The notes under the pieces were generated by a model. It was not told the origin of the DNA. It was given only the letters and a program-made list of their open reading frames with translations, and did no database searches. A program made the position numbers and the translations under genes. From NCBI GenBank assembly GCA_013396755.1, contig VWZF01003643.1:57275-121274 (forward strand): 64,000 nucleotides of DNA. The letters are read 5' to 3'. How positions within the stretch are numbered: position 1 is the stretch's first letter; the number at the start of each line of letters is the position of its first letter. The stretch comes from Sclerurus mexicanus (Eukaryota > Chordata > Aves > Passeriformes > Furnariidae). Shown here one piece after another: positions 39,168-51,837 of this stretch.

Positions 39168-39225
39168 TGAGGTTATACAGCTAGGGAGGAGCAGAGTTGA
39201 GCCTTAAATCCATGGAGCCTGAGCC
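39168..39225 (+). mobile_element. MIR-like SINE 3'-core fragment
   Basis: GGTTATACAGCTAGGGAGG, then AGCAGAGTTGAGCCTTAAAT, parallels the MIR segment GGTCACACAGCTAGTAAGTG, GCAGAGCCGGGATTCGAACC. Only about 60 bases are alignable by eye. Confidence 0.4.
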
Positions 39226-39861
39226 ACCAAGGTCTGGAGATGGGGAAGGAAAGTAACGCGGAGAGGGATTACACTTACCAAGCTGTTTCTTAGCTTGTTG
39301 CAAAATGTTTAGCCTCTCACATTAGACTCTCTTAAACACTTATGTTAGACTGTGCATAGATTTACTCCCCAGCATCACAACTGAGGTCTGAGGTTAATAG
39401 CAGGGTAAAAAGTTGAAAATTTAACAGAAACTTATAGCACCTGAGGAACTGAACAAAATAATCCTTTACAGGGTCTAGTCCCCTACAGACTCAATGGAAG
39501 AAGGAAATAAAAAGGGGATTTGTGTCTTAAGAGCACTGGACATTTCTCAATATATGTATCCATGCTTACCAATCCCTTCTCTGCATAGTACTGTTGAATG
39601 TAGTGTGACTATTCATGTGAGTAGGTCATGGCCTGTGTGATTGCAACGTTTGGTATTTCACTCATCACATTCTGTTTCCTGAGACATTGATGTTTAATCC
39701 ATGATCTTGAACCACATCACCTTCTGCTGATCAGCATAGGAAGCTCTTTGTGTAGAAACCCTGCCATTCTTATCTCCAGCTAGGTGCATCCTCTAGCCTT
39801 TGGAGAGCTAGAATATGCTGGTGACTATGACAATAGTCTCCAGCTGGGATTTCTAAGGCAT

Positions 39862-39880
39862 CCATTCCCCAGGGGAATGG
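39862..39880. promoter_or_regulatory. 19-base palindrome, AP-2/EBF-like
   Basis: Arms CCATTCCCC and GGGGAATGG flank one A. The centre CCCCAGGGG resembles TFAP2 sites, and TCCCCAGGGG matches the EBF core TCCCNNGGGA at 9 of 10 positions in either reading direction. Functional relevance is unknown. Confidence 0.25.
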
Positions 39881-41587
39881 CATGAATTGTGTCTGATCTT
39901 TTAAGTCTAACACTATTTAAGCTTTGCAAATAAGAGAACACTTAAAAGCTAAAGTTTCACAATAATGGAAGAAATCTATTGAAAGATCAAATAGCAAACA
40001 CACTGTTAAGACTACATTTAATGATGAAAATTTTCCTTTGCTACTGTAGTGCCACCAGTTGCCTATGATTCTGTCTAATCAGTACCTGTAATGTCCTTTA
40101 AGGCTCGCATGTCCTGGCGAGTTTTAGATCGGTGTCTTTTCTGCTTTTATGGCTAATGATGACTACAGGAGCCACCTCTGACAAATATTTCAGGCAATCT
40201 TTTTTCCCTCACTGTATACAGAAACAACTTCTCCTTGTCCCTCACTATCTTGTGGTTTAATAGCCCCTTATCTCTAAGGCTGTAGCTGTGTTATATGCTA
40301 AGAAGGAGCTTCAGTTATTTTTTATCCTTTTGACATTGAAGTATTTTAATTAATATTTCTATCATATACCTGAATTAGAGCACTGCTAGCTCCAAGCTTG
40401 AACAGTATTTTCAACTTACCACATCTTTTAAGGCACAGTGTTACAGCTTTACAAGTTTTATATTCAAGAAGTTACTAACCAAATAATAAGCATATATTTT
40501 ACTAACCTGGAAGTCACTGCACTCATAGGACTGCAGAAAGTCTTATCACAGTCCTTCAGCATCATGGAAAGTTTCACCATGTTACCTTGATCTAACTGAA
40601 TGACAGAACTGGAAGTGTATTAGCTTGTTTAGTTAATGCTTCTTTACCTCCAATGCAGTCTCATATCCCCACGGGAGCATAATCACACCAATACTGCCAA
40701 TATTCATTAATGTAAACACTGTACTATTAGTTTTTGTCATTTCCCACTAAAATGCAGCTGCCTGTGTTACCTGACATGTTTTCCCAAAACAGCATTTCAA
40801 CAACCATTACAGAACCTGGTGCATCCCCTGGAGTTCCCATTTAATGCCTTCAAACCACAGGCTAAGCCGTTTAAGTTTTGTAGTTTAAGCTTTATTTTAC
40901 AAAACTTTCAGATGCCCTCCAGCCAGTTAATAAATGATAGAATATGCCTGTTTCCTTCCAGTCAAATTAAGCCAGAGAGGTTATAGAGTAACTCAACCAC
41001 AGCAGACTGAATGTGAGCAACCAAGCAACTATTAAACAGAGGCTCAGTACAGAAATAACTAGCTATTTTACATCCACAAAAAGTTCTCACTAGGTTCATT
41101 AAAATTTTTTGCATACCTTATGCTTGTTGTGTACAAAGTTTATGTGTTTGTGTGAGAAAGAAAGCAAATCAAGCTGAGCTAAAGAACCAGGAAAGGGTAT
41201 AACTATTGCAGTATGGCAAGCAACTGCAACACTTCAAAAGAGAGGGAATATGGAGGGTCAGTGCTGAGTGTTAATACCAATTTGTGTGATACTCCTTTGT
41301 CTCCCATCATCATAAAATTCTTCACTAAAATAAGCAAAATTGTTTCCATTCCAAGCAGCGTACCTATGGAGAAAGATGACGCTTTGCCTTTGGTGAAGAG
41401 GAATAACATCCTGGCACATATGCCTGCCTCTCTTGACAAGCTGTTGTGCAGTCAGCCTAAAAGTCTCTAAACAAAAGATTTTGTTTTCCTATCTAAGCTG
41501 TTTTTCTTGCAAAGAACAAGCCTCATTTCAGAAACAGGAATTTCAAAAGTTTTGATCTGAGGTGATTTCACACCAGTGTAAGGTTCT

Positions 41588-41601
41588 GTTCCCTCTAGTG
41601 G
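41588..41601 (-). promoter_or_regulatory. CTCF-like motif
   Basis: On the minus strand the 14-mer CCACTAGAGGGAAC matches CCASYAGRKGGCRS at 13 of 14 positions (A instead of C at position 12). It shares CCACTAGAGGG with the plus-strand site at 2230-2243, and the two point toward each other. A short GT run follows at 41621-41635. Confidence 0.4.
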
Positions 41602-41736
41602 CTGGACCCTGTATAGAGGGGTGTGTGTGTGTCAGCTAATGGATCTGTTCAAGCAGGTCTGCAGGTAGGAGATCCAATCCCAGCTAGCAAAAGGTAGGGG
41701 GTGAGTAGTTAAAATAAAGGATTTAGTAGATTTTTG

Positions 41737-41752
41737 CAACTTCTAGAAGTTG
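41737..41752. promoter_or_regulatory. 16-base palindrome with a heat-shock-element-like core
   Basis: CAACTTCTAGAAGTTG is a perfect palindrome and contains TTCTAGAA, two inverted nGAAn units. A functional heat-shock element normally needs three; no third unit is in register. Palindromes of this size are expected about once in a window this long. Confidence 0.15.
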
Positions 41753-42974
41753 AAGATGAGGTCTTAATGCTGAGTGGGAAGACTGGAAAGTGAGTGAGAA
41801 AAATAAGGCAAAGCAGTACAATGGCAAGGGGATGGATTTCACAGTGTTCCTTTGAACAGGCTGTAGCGAATTAAACATTTATAGTATGTTCAGTTACATA
41901 CTTTTAGAACTGAAGCCTAGACAAATAATGGAAGAGACAATGTGCAAGAGACTCAGTGTGAGTGCCACTTCTGCCTTTTGACTTTAAAATAGCTAAGTCT
42001 GCAAGTTTGAAAGATTCAAGTTATAGTACAGTAGAACCCCACTTTTACTAAAATATGGACTTTGTCACCTCCTGCCTCTTCATCTATCTGTTCTCTGTTA
42101 TGACAGCCCAGCTCTTCCAGTAGGTCCTTAACTCATATGGAGAGCTGTCTCTGACAGATGATCAGGCTGTAGGTCTGGCAGAGATCTTTAGGCACAGGAG
42201 CTCATAACAGTTGTGGATGACACAAATTGACAAGGTGGCAAATAACTGTGGGACTGTTTGGTATAGTAACACGCATATATAAAATATAGACATTTGTAAC
42301 AAACATAAACAATATAAATGAGATTTATGTATGCACACACAAATATGTATGCATTCTCTTTTATGCAACATGGATTGTTTGGAAAATTTGAAAATTTTAT
42401 GCAAAATATGCTTTGACATGGCCATTTAGTATATGGTCGTGGTCATAAAGAGAAGGCCTGCAAGTCATGCTGACAAGGGCATGGGCTGCAGTACGGTTTG
42501 CAGTGTGAGAAGCAGGAGTCTCAGATCAACAGGAATTCATCTGCAATGCAGAGGCAAAGTAGATTATTATAGTTCTTGACTTGATAAAGAAGAAAAGTGG
42601 GTAGCAGCTGAAAGTATGATTTTCCCCCTGAGCATGATGTTGATGAGCTGAATAGTGGGCACCTGGACTGTTTAAGTTCACACACTCAACACTCAGGCAT
42701 GCACACAAACTTCAGACAAGAAAAGGCTACAGAAAAGATCTGATAGGGTGGAGAAAGCCTCTAACAGCAAGGATTTAGAGATCTCTTATTAAAGTCCTTA
42801 ATGATTTTAAGTTATAGAGAAAATGAAAAACTGTTGTTAAACTTAATTATAGTCTATGGATACCTCTATGGAAATGAAACACTGGGTTTTCAAAAGCCCT
42901 TTACTTCAAAAGAGAAAGACACAACAGGAATCAGTGTGTGCTTAAAGAATAAAGACAGCAATGTTAAAATGATT

Positions 42975-42999
42975 AAAAAAAAACTCCTTTTTTTTTTTT
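42975..42999. repeat. A-run followed by T-run
   Basis: Nine A, then CTCC, then twelve T; complementary homopolymers that could form a small hairpin. Confidence 0.75.
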
Positions 43000-43080
43000 G
43001 GTGATTTTTAACTGCTGGAGAAAATTATCAAAGCAGCAGCCGATTCTTCACTCACAAGATGCCTTCCTAGAAGTCATCTG

Positions 43081-43112
43081 TAGTCAAAAGACACTGTAGT
43101 CAAAAGACACTG
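43081..43112. repeat. Perfect 16-base tandem duplication
   Basis: TAGTCAAAAGACACTG occurs twice without a mismatch, directly adjoining. The absence of differences points to a recent duplication. Confidence 0.95.
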
Positions 43113-43138
43113 TTTTATACTGGCCCGAGTGTATGAAG

Positions 43139-43172
43139 TCATAGAATCAGAATAGCTTAGGTTGGAAAAGAC
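43139..43172 (-). mobile_element. CR1 LINE 3'-end fragment
   Basis: TCATAGAATCAGAATAGC followed by TTAGGTTGGAAAAGAC is the antisense CR1 terminus. Only about 34 bases are recognisable; the rest of the element is missing or diverged. Confidence 0.75.
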
Positions 43173-44069
43173 ATATGAAGTGGAGGTGTTCAGATGAAAT
43201 ACACTTCCCTGATCTTAGACTTTTTCATTATAAAAAAAAATTAAGAAAAGCCTTAATTCCACAACTTTTAATCTGTAAATCTTGGATTACTGATAATTTT
43301 CTGGTTTGGATTCTTGGTTCTGGTGTTTTTCTCTTGGCTTGGGCTTTTTTTATCTTTCATTAGCCAACATGATTATGATTTAGTCAGATAAGTTATAATT
43401 TATTTGGCCTTCTGCCACATTTTTCCTGGTGACTACTGACATTCCTGCAGAAACACAGTAGGTTAACAACTGGTTTAAACCTGTCAAAAGCAAAATTTGG
43501 GATCTTACAGATGACCTTTTACAAATAGTATACTGAACATCTGTAGCCATACTTGGCATTAGAATTTTTTTGTGCTGGTTTTTTTTTTTTGGGCGGTGGG
43601 GGTTTGTTGGTTTTTTTTAACTATTGTGGTGCTGACTATCTGATGACCCAAAATAGCAATAGTCAGTGCTGACAAAGATGTCAGAAGACTACTAAAATGA
43701 GGGTAACACAGCATGCTTGTCTGAAGAGAATATTATGCAATGCATTAAAAGTTACACTGCATGCCTTTTTATGGTTCTACTTCAGGACCCACTGTTTTCT
43801 GGAATATTATTTACAGTTGGATAGAAGATAGTGATTCCAAATATACATAAAGTTATCTACAGTGTTGCTGCATAGCAATTTAATAAAATACCAGACTGAT
43901 TCTCTGCAGACATGGGCATATGGGATTCCTGTCTTACATGCCATGCTACTGAGCTCTTGAAGACACACAGAGCCAAACTGTGGTTCCAGTGCCTTAGGCA
44001 ACTTGTGTGGCTCTGTACCAGGTCTGGTTGTGATGTAGCTCATTTTGTTTGCAACAGCTGGGAAGGTGA
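43173..44069. other. Unique spacer with a T/G/T tract
   Basis: No gene is seen. The stretch holds the low-complexity tract at 43579-43618. Opposed open frames near 43.8-44.1 kb overlap each other and run into the LTR start, so they are chance. Confidence 0.5.
43579..43618. repeat. T/G low-complexity tract
   Basis: Twelve T, then GGGCGGTGGGGG, then TTTGTTGG and eight T. The architecture resembles the tract at 421-487. Confidence 0.8.
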
Positions 44070-44533
44070 TGTATTTTGGATTTGTGACCAAAATAATAAT
44101 GGTAACACTGTGATGTTTTAGGTACTAGTGAATATGCTTGAACAGCATGAAGAATTTGTCTATTTCTTTCTCCATCCCCTCAGTGAATAAGCTAGAGGTA
44201 AGCAAGGGCTTGAGTAGGGAACATAACCAGGACAGCTGACCTGAATTGACCAAAGTGGTATTTTATGTCATAAAACATAATTTTCAGTAATAAAACCGGA
44301 CAGGGAGTTTTTTCAAATACCAAATATCAGTTTCTTGGAAACTGGCTGAACATCAGTGTGCTGGTGGGAAGTGATGAATTATTGCCTTTGCATTTTTTAG
44401 CATTACTTTGGGTTTTTCAATCCATCATGAATTTTTCTCACTACTGTCCTTCCAGTTGTCTTCTCTCATGTCCTGAAGAGAACTGAGCAAACAACTAGGG
44501 AAAAGCTTGGCTGCTGAGATTAATCCACCTCAC
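44070..44533 (+). mobile_element. ERV LTR, sense (avian type related to the 13.4 and 25.7 kb copies)
   Basis: The segment starts TGTATTTTGGATTTGTGACC and ends GATTAATCCACCTCA. It shares the block GGAACATAACCAGGACAGCT followed by GACC..AATTGACCAAAG with the reverse complement of the two antisense LTRs, then has GTAATAAAACC (promoter-like A/T box, 44287-44297) and CTGGTGGGAAGTGATGAATT. The 3' half differs from those copies, so it is a related but distinct LTR subfamily. No internal retroviral sequence or target-site duplication is visible: a decayed solo LTR. Confidence 0.78.
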
Positions 44534-44618
44534 ACTCCCACAGAAGCTGATAGAATATGACAGGAGGGCACTGTTTTGGCACAGGTAAGTCAGCCATTGG
44601 ACTCCTTGGAAAGACATT

Positions 44619-44800
44619 CATAGAATCATAGAATTATCAAAAGACGTCTCAGATCAAGTCTGACTGTTAACCTAGCCCTGTCAAGTCCACCTGTCAACCC
44701 CATCCCTAAGGGCTGTATCTCCAAATATTTTAAATACTTCCATGGGTGATGACTTAAGCCTGGGCAATGTATTCCAAACCTTGGGAAAAATCTAGTCATA
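44619..44800 (-). mobile_element. CR1 LINE 3' fragment, diverged
   Basis: It begins CATAGAATCATAGAATTATC, the duplicated CR1 terminal motif in antisense. The next 150 bases follow the antisense CR1 3' UTR loosely (GGGCAATGTATTCCAAACCT, GACTTAAGCCTGGGCAATG). The 5' limit is uncertain. No coding remnant. Confidence 0.75.
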
Positions 44801-45925
44801 AGGAGATTCTAAAACCGTCATTGTAACTCAAAGTCTGGACTTCAAGTCAGGTCCATCCTGTAGCAGACAAGCAAGCTGGGCAGTCCTTGTCTTCTTCTGT
44901 CTCTAAGCAAAGTTTCCATTTCCTTTACTAGCAAAAACACAGAGCATGCAAACATCAGCTGTATTCTTACACAATACTAAGTCACAGGTGTTAATCATTT
45001 TCAATAGCATTAACTTTCTGAACATTGCACTTATATTGATATACAAAATAAATTATTGAAATAAAAAATCAGCTGAAAAATCATTGTCTCAAGTCATATA
45101 TTTGAGTTACAGGGTCATTCTCTTTACTGTAGGAATAATAAGAATTATGTTTCACTGAAGCCTCTAGAATGTTATTCATGTCTTTGTTGTATACCCCAGG
45201 AGAGGTTATTTCAGCTTTTGTGGATTTCTAAGGTAGAAGAAGAGAATTGTATTGTCAAGCCCAAATACTCTTCATGTGCAAGCATGTTCTAAATGAAATA
45301 GAACAAAGGCAGACCAGCCAGATTCCAGCCCCCTTCACTGTGGTGGCATCTTGCTGCTTCTCTCTTGAAGTGGATACCCAAACCCTCAAATAGAGAAGCA
45401 AATCAGAGTTGCATGTTTGTAAACTTCTTTGAGGCACAAATTTGTGAAGTATGTAGCGCCTTCATATTCACTGCTGCTTCTAATCTGTCTCAGATTACCC
45501 TAAAATTTCTGCTCCTAAAATGGGGCTGTCACTTTAGAAACATGTGTGGGTTGAATACTTGATGAATGCTGGCAGGTCCAAGTCTTCATGAGCTCCTGAT
45601 CTTGACCTGACATGGTGTTGCTAATATTGCTGCTGTTCAGTGCAGAGGGAGAGAAGTCATGCCACCACTCTGTGTGTGTGTCACAGGACAAAGAAGGCAC
45701 TGGAGTAGTGGCATGGCAGTTTTGTGTCTTGAAATTCTGTATGTTACAGCTCTCATCTCCCAGAAGTTTTGTCCAGTATTTTACAGCAGATTCAAAAAAG
45801 CATAGAATGTGGCTTTTTCATTGTCTCATGCACAGATTCACATTCACACAGACAGAGAGACCAGGTGTTCTCCAAATTGACCTTGTCTTCTTGCTCCACA
45901 AAGTGACCAAAACTTTAGAGTGACA

Positions 45926-45980
45926 GGGTTAGGGTCTTTAGGAGGTCAACAGGTTGAACCTCCTGCTCAGAGCAGGACTG
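45926..45980 (-). mobile_element. CR1 LINE relic
   Basis: GTCTTTAGGAGGTCAACAGG followed by TTGAACCTCCTGCTCAGAGC parallels the antisense CR1 3' segment with CTGGAGGTCATCTGGTCCAA, CCTCCTGCTCAAGCAGGG. The terminal CATAGAATC part is not preserved. Confidence 0.6.
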
Positions 45981-48900
45981 CATTTCTTTAAATCACAAAG
46001 GACACCAAAGCTAGTATTTAAATCAGATGCTTTATAGAGGGTGGAGGCAGTGGTTAAACCTATCAGTACTGTATTAGAAAGAGATTAAGGCGACAGAGTT
46101 TACCAGTTTACAGGCAAGAGCAGCCCACACTCTCCCTTGGCTTCAGCTGCACATGCCAAGAAGAACCAGCCATGAAGAAGCAGAATGGATCTAGGCTTGG
46201 CTCAAGGCCCCCATGCATGCCAGTGGGTGAAGTCACTTGTGACCTTTCTGTCCTTCCCTTTTTCACTTGGTCTGAAGAGCAATCCTGTATGTTACACTCC
46301 TTCAAAGTGTAGTTAGGTCAAAGTGAAGCTAATCTAAATGAGCTTAAAGCTTGATATAAAGCTAGTTTTGATGTTGCTCAGAAAAGTAGCATGAGTGGAA
46401 GACCGAAGTAAGCTGTTGACTTGCTTCTTTTGGAACCAGCTCTTTTCTACAATGAAAGATAAATGGCTTTTAATTTAGAAACTTCACACAGTTTCTGTGA
46501 TTCTTAAGCACTCAATAAGGGTGCAGTAAGTAGGGAAGGTAATCAAATCTGGAATAACATGTGAGCTTTGAAGTATTTCTACAATTCAGTAATTTCTATT
46601 TCTGTCATCAGGAACTTGAATTATTATTAATGAATACACTCTTAGAAGGCTGGAAAGTTCTTGATCATTGATGAAGAGAGAATATCCCCATATAAAAAGA
46701 TGTATATAAACAGCAGAAATTCCAGATGGTTATTCAGAATTTTTGGGCCTGTTTCTTTTCCTTGCTTACGAGTATAAACTTTTTTACACCTCTCATTCAC
46801 ACAGAAGAGATGTGCAACACAATCTTTACATTTTAGTGATCCATTTCACAACAGAAACACTTTCCAAGAACTACCTAGAGCTTCCTGCTTTCATACAGTG
46901 TAGTAACAAGAATTACAGAGGCATATGGAAAACTGAAAAGAAGGGAGCTAAAAAGCTGCAGTAAATATGAAAGCTCATAGTCTTGAAAGGATCTCATTCA
47001 AACTGAAGGTGTGGGGAAAATAACAGTAGTCATTATTTCAGTGAGCAGTTTCTAAATATGATGATGAAACAAAATGTAAGAATAACAAGTACTCTGAGGG
47101 AAGTGTGGTATTTGTCTTGTTACTGTCTTGCCCTTTCTGTCTTCAACACTTCTGTCCTCTTGATGTTACCTGCTAAAAATACCCTTTGATGTTGTTTCTG
47201 AACACCTACTCTCGGCAGCTTGAAGTTTAAATTTTGCATCGTTCTCAGTGAAGTTTGTAGCACACTTTGATATTCCTCGGCACATACATGGCAGCCCATA
47301 AATGTTGATGAGGGAAAATCTGGCTGTCCAGTGCTTGGCAGGACATGGCAAAGATGTCGTTATTTTAATTAGCAAGGAAGAGACACTGCACTGCCATACA
47401 GTTGTTCTCCTTCCCTCCCAAAAATCCCACAGCCTCCCCAGCAGAACTTGAATAGTAGAAAGGCCAGAAAATTTTTTTAAAGCTAGTCTCCAGCATGATG
47501 AGGCAAGTTTGGTTTCTTTAAAATGAGTGTGTGGAGAGAGGAGAAAGGGAATTGAAACTGTTTTGAGGTAATAGCAATCTTGGATGCCACAATGGGGTGC
47601 AGAGATACGTGATATACCGTGATTATTGGAGTTTACAGGCTTCCTTTTCAGACCACAACATTTTTCACTCCTTTTAGAAACAGTATTACATTACAGGTGT
47701 TATAACTTTTCTTCAGAATCAGACTGGCCAGGGAACTGTATATCTAAATCATGGCTGCCCTCAGGAAACCTGCCAGCCTGTAAACACAATGAAATGAGTG
47801 AGATGAAAGTATCTGAAAGTGAAAATGAATTTTAGGCATTCCACTGAACTCTATTTAGTTTTTACAGTCTGGCCCAGCAACAGCTGGGAAGGACATACTA
47901 ATTCCCAGTGACTAATGCTGGGAAGATTATCTTAAGCTTGAAATCTTTACAAAGTGGTTTGAGAGGGAAAACTTTTTCCCTCAATATTTCTCTTACTTTT
48001 TCCTTGCTGCAAAGTCATCATATGCTACCATAAATACCAAGCTTTCCTACTTCTGAAAGCTTGTGTGATCACACTGATGAAGTTTCCAGTGAGGAATTTA
48101 GGAGGAAAAGTAGCTGAAAGTGCAGGTTGACCACAAGAGTAACTTGTCAGGACATTGTATGTTTTGCAGCATATTTCCTTCATTGGCACATTTGTCTACT
48201 TTCAGAGAGCTTTCCCATTTCTAAAATGGTCTCTCTTTTCAGAAGGTTTTGCTCACACCTCCAGCCTAGCAGGGGCAGGTAAACACAAGCCAACACTGTG
48301 GGGAAAATTCAAGACGTTTTATCATGTTCCTCCCTCTGAACCTGAGCAAAGATTCCACTTAAGATACGAAAACCTTCTAAGATACAAAATACTGTCATTT
48401 ATTAACATATTTATCCCCAGCTCCACTCCATCATTTTTCATTTTCATGCATTCCAACATGTCATCTGGGCACAATGAATGAAGCCAAAACACTGCAAGAA
48501 CATTTCCTGTCCAGACTGCAAGAGAGTATGAGTTTCATGTTAGCTCATTCTCACATTTTCAGAGTACTTGCACAGATTTTGGAGAACAGAAGAGCATCCA
48601 AGAAACGCCCATTTCTAGCTATGCCAACTGTTTCTGGCAGTCAAGTTACCTGAAGAGTCACTTGGATTATTCTACTGTCTTTAAGACAATATTTATATCT
48701 TGGATACTAGTTTATTTTCTCCCTACTTCCCATACTTTGTAAGACTCTGCTGGATACTTTTCAGGAACTATTTCTTTCCAGCTCCCTTATAAAGCTCCCT
48801 GTGAAGCAGCTCATGGGGCTTTGCAAATGATGAGATACTGGGCAACTGCAAAAGCAGATGACACCTCTATGATTCCTTATCCCCAGCTATCAGAACCTTA

Positions 48901-51837
48901 CCTTCACTGCCAACCTCTCATTAACATTCCCAATTATTTTTTTATACGTCTGCCTTTGGTTAAAAGAAACTTTCACTGTCTAGCAGTTGTCCGTTAGCCC
49001 ATTTTCTCTTGCACAACTGGAAGGAAGATGTTTCTTCATTTAGCTGTTTCAGTCTCATTTTGCCCCAAAGGTGCTCAGGAAGGATTCAGAGCTGCTGTAG
49101 GCATGAAGGCGATGAAGAAACTCAGAATGGTCATTGCTTGCCCAAGCAAAGAGACTTCCCAAATATAGGGTCAAGTGTTTATTTCTGGGTGGGTGTTGTT
49201 TGGTGCTGGTAAACTAGACAGATGAGGCAGCAGATTCCTCTTCTGCCTTGTAAGAATATGCCCTGGACAGAAGACTGTGGCTGGACTAGGTGTAGAGGTG
49301 GGCTGGTCCTACAGCAATTTAGGCTGACCACATGCTGAGTTCTAGAAGGCAGGGCTGTGCTGCACTATTTGTCACAGAGTCACTGGTCTCAGGCAGCAGC
49401 TCAGCTGCTCTTCAGCTCAAGAGGTCATGGAAACAGAAAGGCTGCAGTCATGCCATTGCTTCACAACTAAAACAGATAGTCAAAGGAGTCTGTAGATGGA
49501 AGGGCTGCCAGAATGACTGCCTCAAATACTGAAGTTCAGTGGGTCTATCCTGAGCATCATGGGGAGAATCTTATGTAGGACTCTTGAGTCACCAAGTAAA
49601 AGGAAGGTATTTTCTAGTGAAAGGGATTATGGAACACATTCATATTGACATTGTATGCTGGGGAAGACTGGGCATGATGGAGAGGGGAGAAATGTGCATC
49701 AGAGCTAGGAGATGTGGTAGAGGTGTCAGAATTTACACATGTGATTCCCACTGCATCACCTGCATTGATGGGTTGAGCAAATGGACATAGAGCCTAAAAA
49801 CCTGAGCCTATGATGGGAAATTGCTAAGCCTTCCCCATTTTGTATTTGTTCTTGTCCTGACAGTGGCATGGAAATGAATTCCCTTCTGAATATCTGGCAA
49901 TTTACTGAATTTGTCTGCCCAGCTATCTCTTAACAAGGAACTCTTGTGTCATGGGAGATAAAAGGCTCCTCAGCTTTTACTACAAGATCAGTAACTGGCA
50001 GCAGGTATAACCAGGGCAAATGTCCAAAGAGTCTTCCAGCTTTCATTCCCATTGGACAATAATTTCCATTTTCCCAAAGAGAGATGCTGAGAAAACATTT
50101 TTCTTTTTTTTTCTCCTCCTTTAAAAAGTCCACCTCTCACTCTCTTCCCTAATATCTTTGTTCTTAGGTGTGGAAATATGTTTGCTGTGCAACAAATCTA
50201 ATTTGGTGTCCAATATTCACTAATGTTTTGACCTTTGAGCAACAATTGATTTAAAATAAAGAATCCTAACTATATGAATAATGATGTATTCCTCTAAAAG
50301 TCATGTAGTCTCTAAAGTTTTTAAGACAAGTACATAAAAAAATAAAAATTTTACATGTATGCATACATTTTGAAATATGTGTTCAAAAAATGATGATATT
50401 TTAAGTGCATATATAAAGACATACAGTCATAATACATGCAGTAGTAATAGTATTATATATATAACATGCTACAGAAATAAAGAAGCAGCAAAGTGTTCTG
50501 CTTAGAGGTGTGTTACAGAGCAACAAGAAAATCTCTCTCACCCTATCCTATATGCAACTTCAAGAGATAAGTGAATCTGATTACTTCTAAACAAGATGTG
50601 TTTTGTAATCATAATATAAATGGTTATGATTAAGCTGTTAAGACATTCTGGAAGATGTCTTTTGAGAAATTACTGTCTGAAACATAACATGTACTTTCAC
50701 AGAAATCTGTCTACTTTAAGAATATTTCTGCTGTTAATGAGCCTAAGATTGCTTTTGAATATGTTAAAGAAGGTTTTTAAACACTTTTCCATTTATATAG
50801 GTATATTACAGGTGAAAACTTTAGAATTCTGAATTATGTTTTGCAAGTTTCCAACTAATTTTTATGTCACATTGAAATACACTGAAAATCATATTACAAA
50901 GTCACTTTTATGACTGGATCCATGTCTCATTATTCAGCCCTGCAGTGGAAATTGATGTGGCAGCTTTTGGGATTTAGGCCCAGATCTACTTATTTCAGCT
51001 TTATTTTAGTACATACCCCCTACATGGCACCAAGAGGAACTGTGTGAACAGTTTCACGGCCTGAGCTTGATTCCACCTCGGCAGAACAGTTCAGGCAACA
51101 TACACATATTTCCAGGCCAAATAGTATCTTTGATATAGTAATGAACATCAAGCACTAAGATTATAGAGTGGCAGGGAAAGGCCAAATCCACTGGTTTTGA
51201 AATGTCTGTACTTCATATATCATTTTATGCCTTCATAACAGCCTATAAGACAAGTTCTCTAAATTTGTCTGTAGATAAAACCAATAAAAGAAAGCTAGTA
51301 ACACATTTAGTTGGTATCTATAGCAAATATCAACATTCACAGGTGAAAGAGAGGAGGAACTAACCCACAGTTTAAGTGAAACACCTGCTTCCTAGCACAA
51401 TGATTCTTAAACTTTGAAGAATTCAACCAGAATGATGAAGTCACTGCTGCAAAGCCCAAGCTCAATATTTATGTCTGTTCCCTAAGATAAACAATTCACA
51501 TGTAAAGAAAGCAAAAATATGTTTGAAATCAACTCACTGCACAGTTTTAGCAAATTGACTGTAAAACTGTGTTCTCTGTTAATTTGGAATTGTGTGTTAC
51601 TTGGGCTCTCTCATAGATAAAAGATTTATTTTCCTATACTTTCTTGCAAGTGTCTTATTTCTAGATAATTGAAACAGGAGAAGCAGAGTGTACTTGGGAG
51701 TGATACTTTCTAAGCTGTTCTTGGCTTGTATCCCTGAGGAAAGCCTTGCCATTCTGCTATTTTTAAAAACATGTAACAAGTTGTTGGACTGATAAACAAC
51801 AAATTGAGTGTAATCTGAAAAGATTAAAAAGATAAAG

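Larger units (their letters stand above)
36245..43138. other. Unique non-coding sequence with MIR-like relics
   Basis: No exon is recognised. It contains two MIR-like fragments (37929-38085, 39168-39225), a 19-base palindrome (39862-39880), a CTCF-like site (41588-41601), a 16-base palindrome (41737-41752) with an HSF-like TTCTAGAA core, and an A-run/T-run pair at 42975-42999. A plus-strand frame of 89 codons at 38795-39064 has no family resemblance that I can see. Confidence 0.5.

Noticed and set aside
51398..51425. hAT transposon-end-like string (GATTCTTAAACTTTG)
   Set aside because: No matching inverted terminal repeat or duplicated target site was found nearby.
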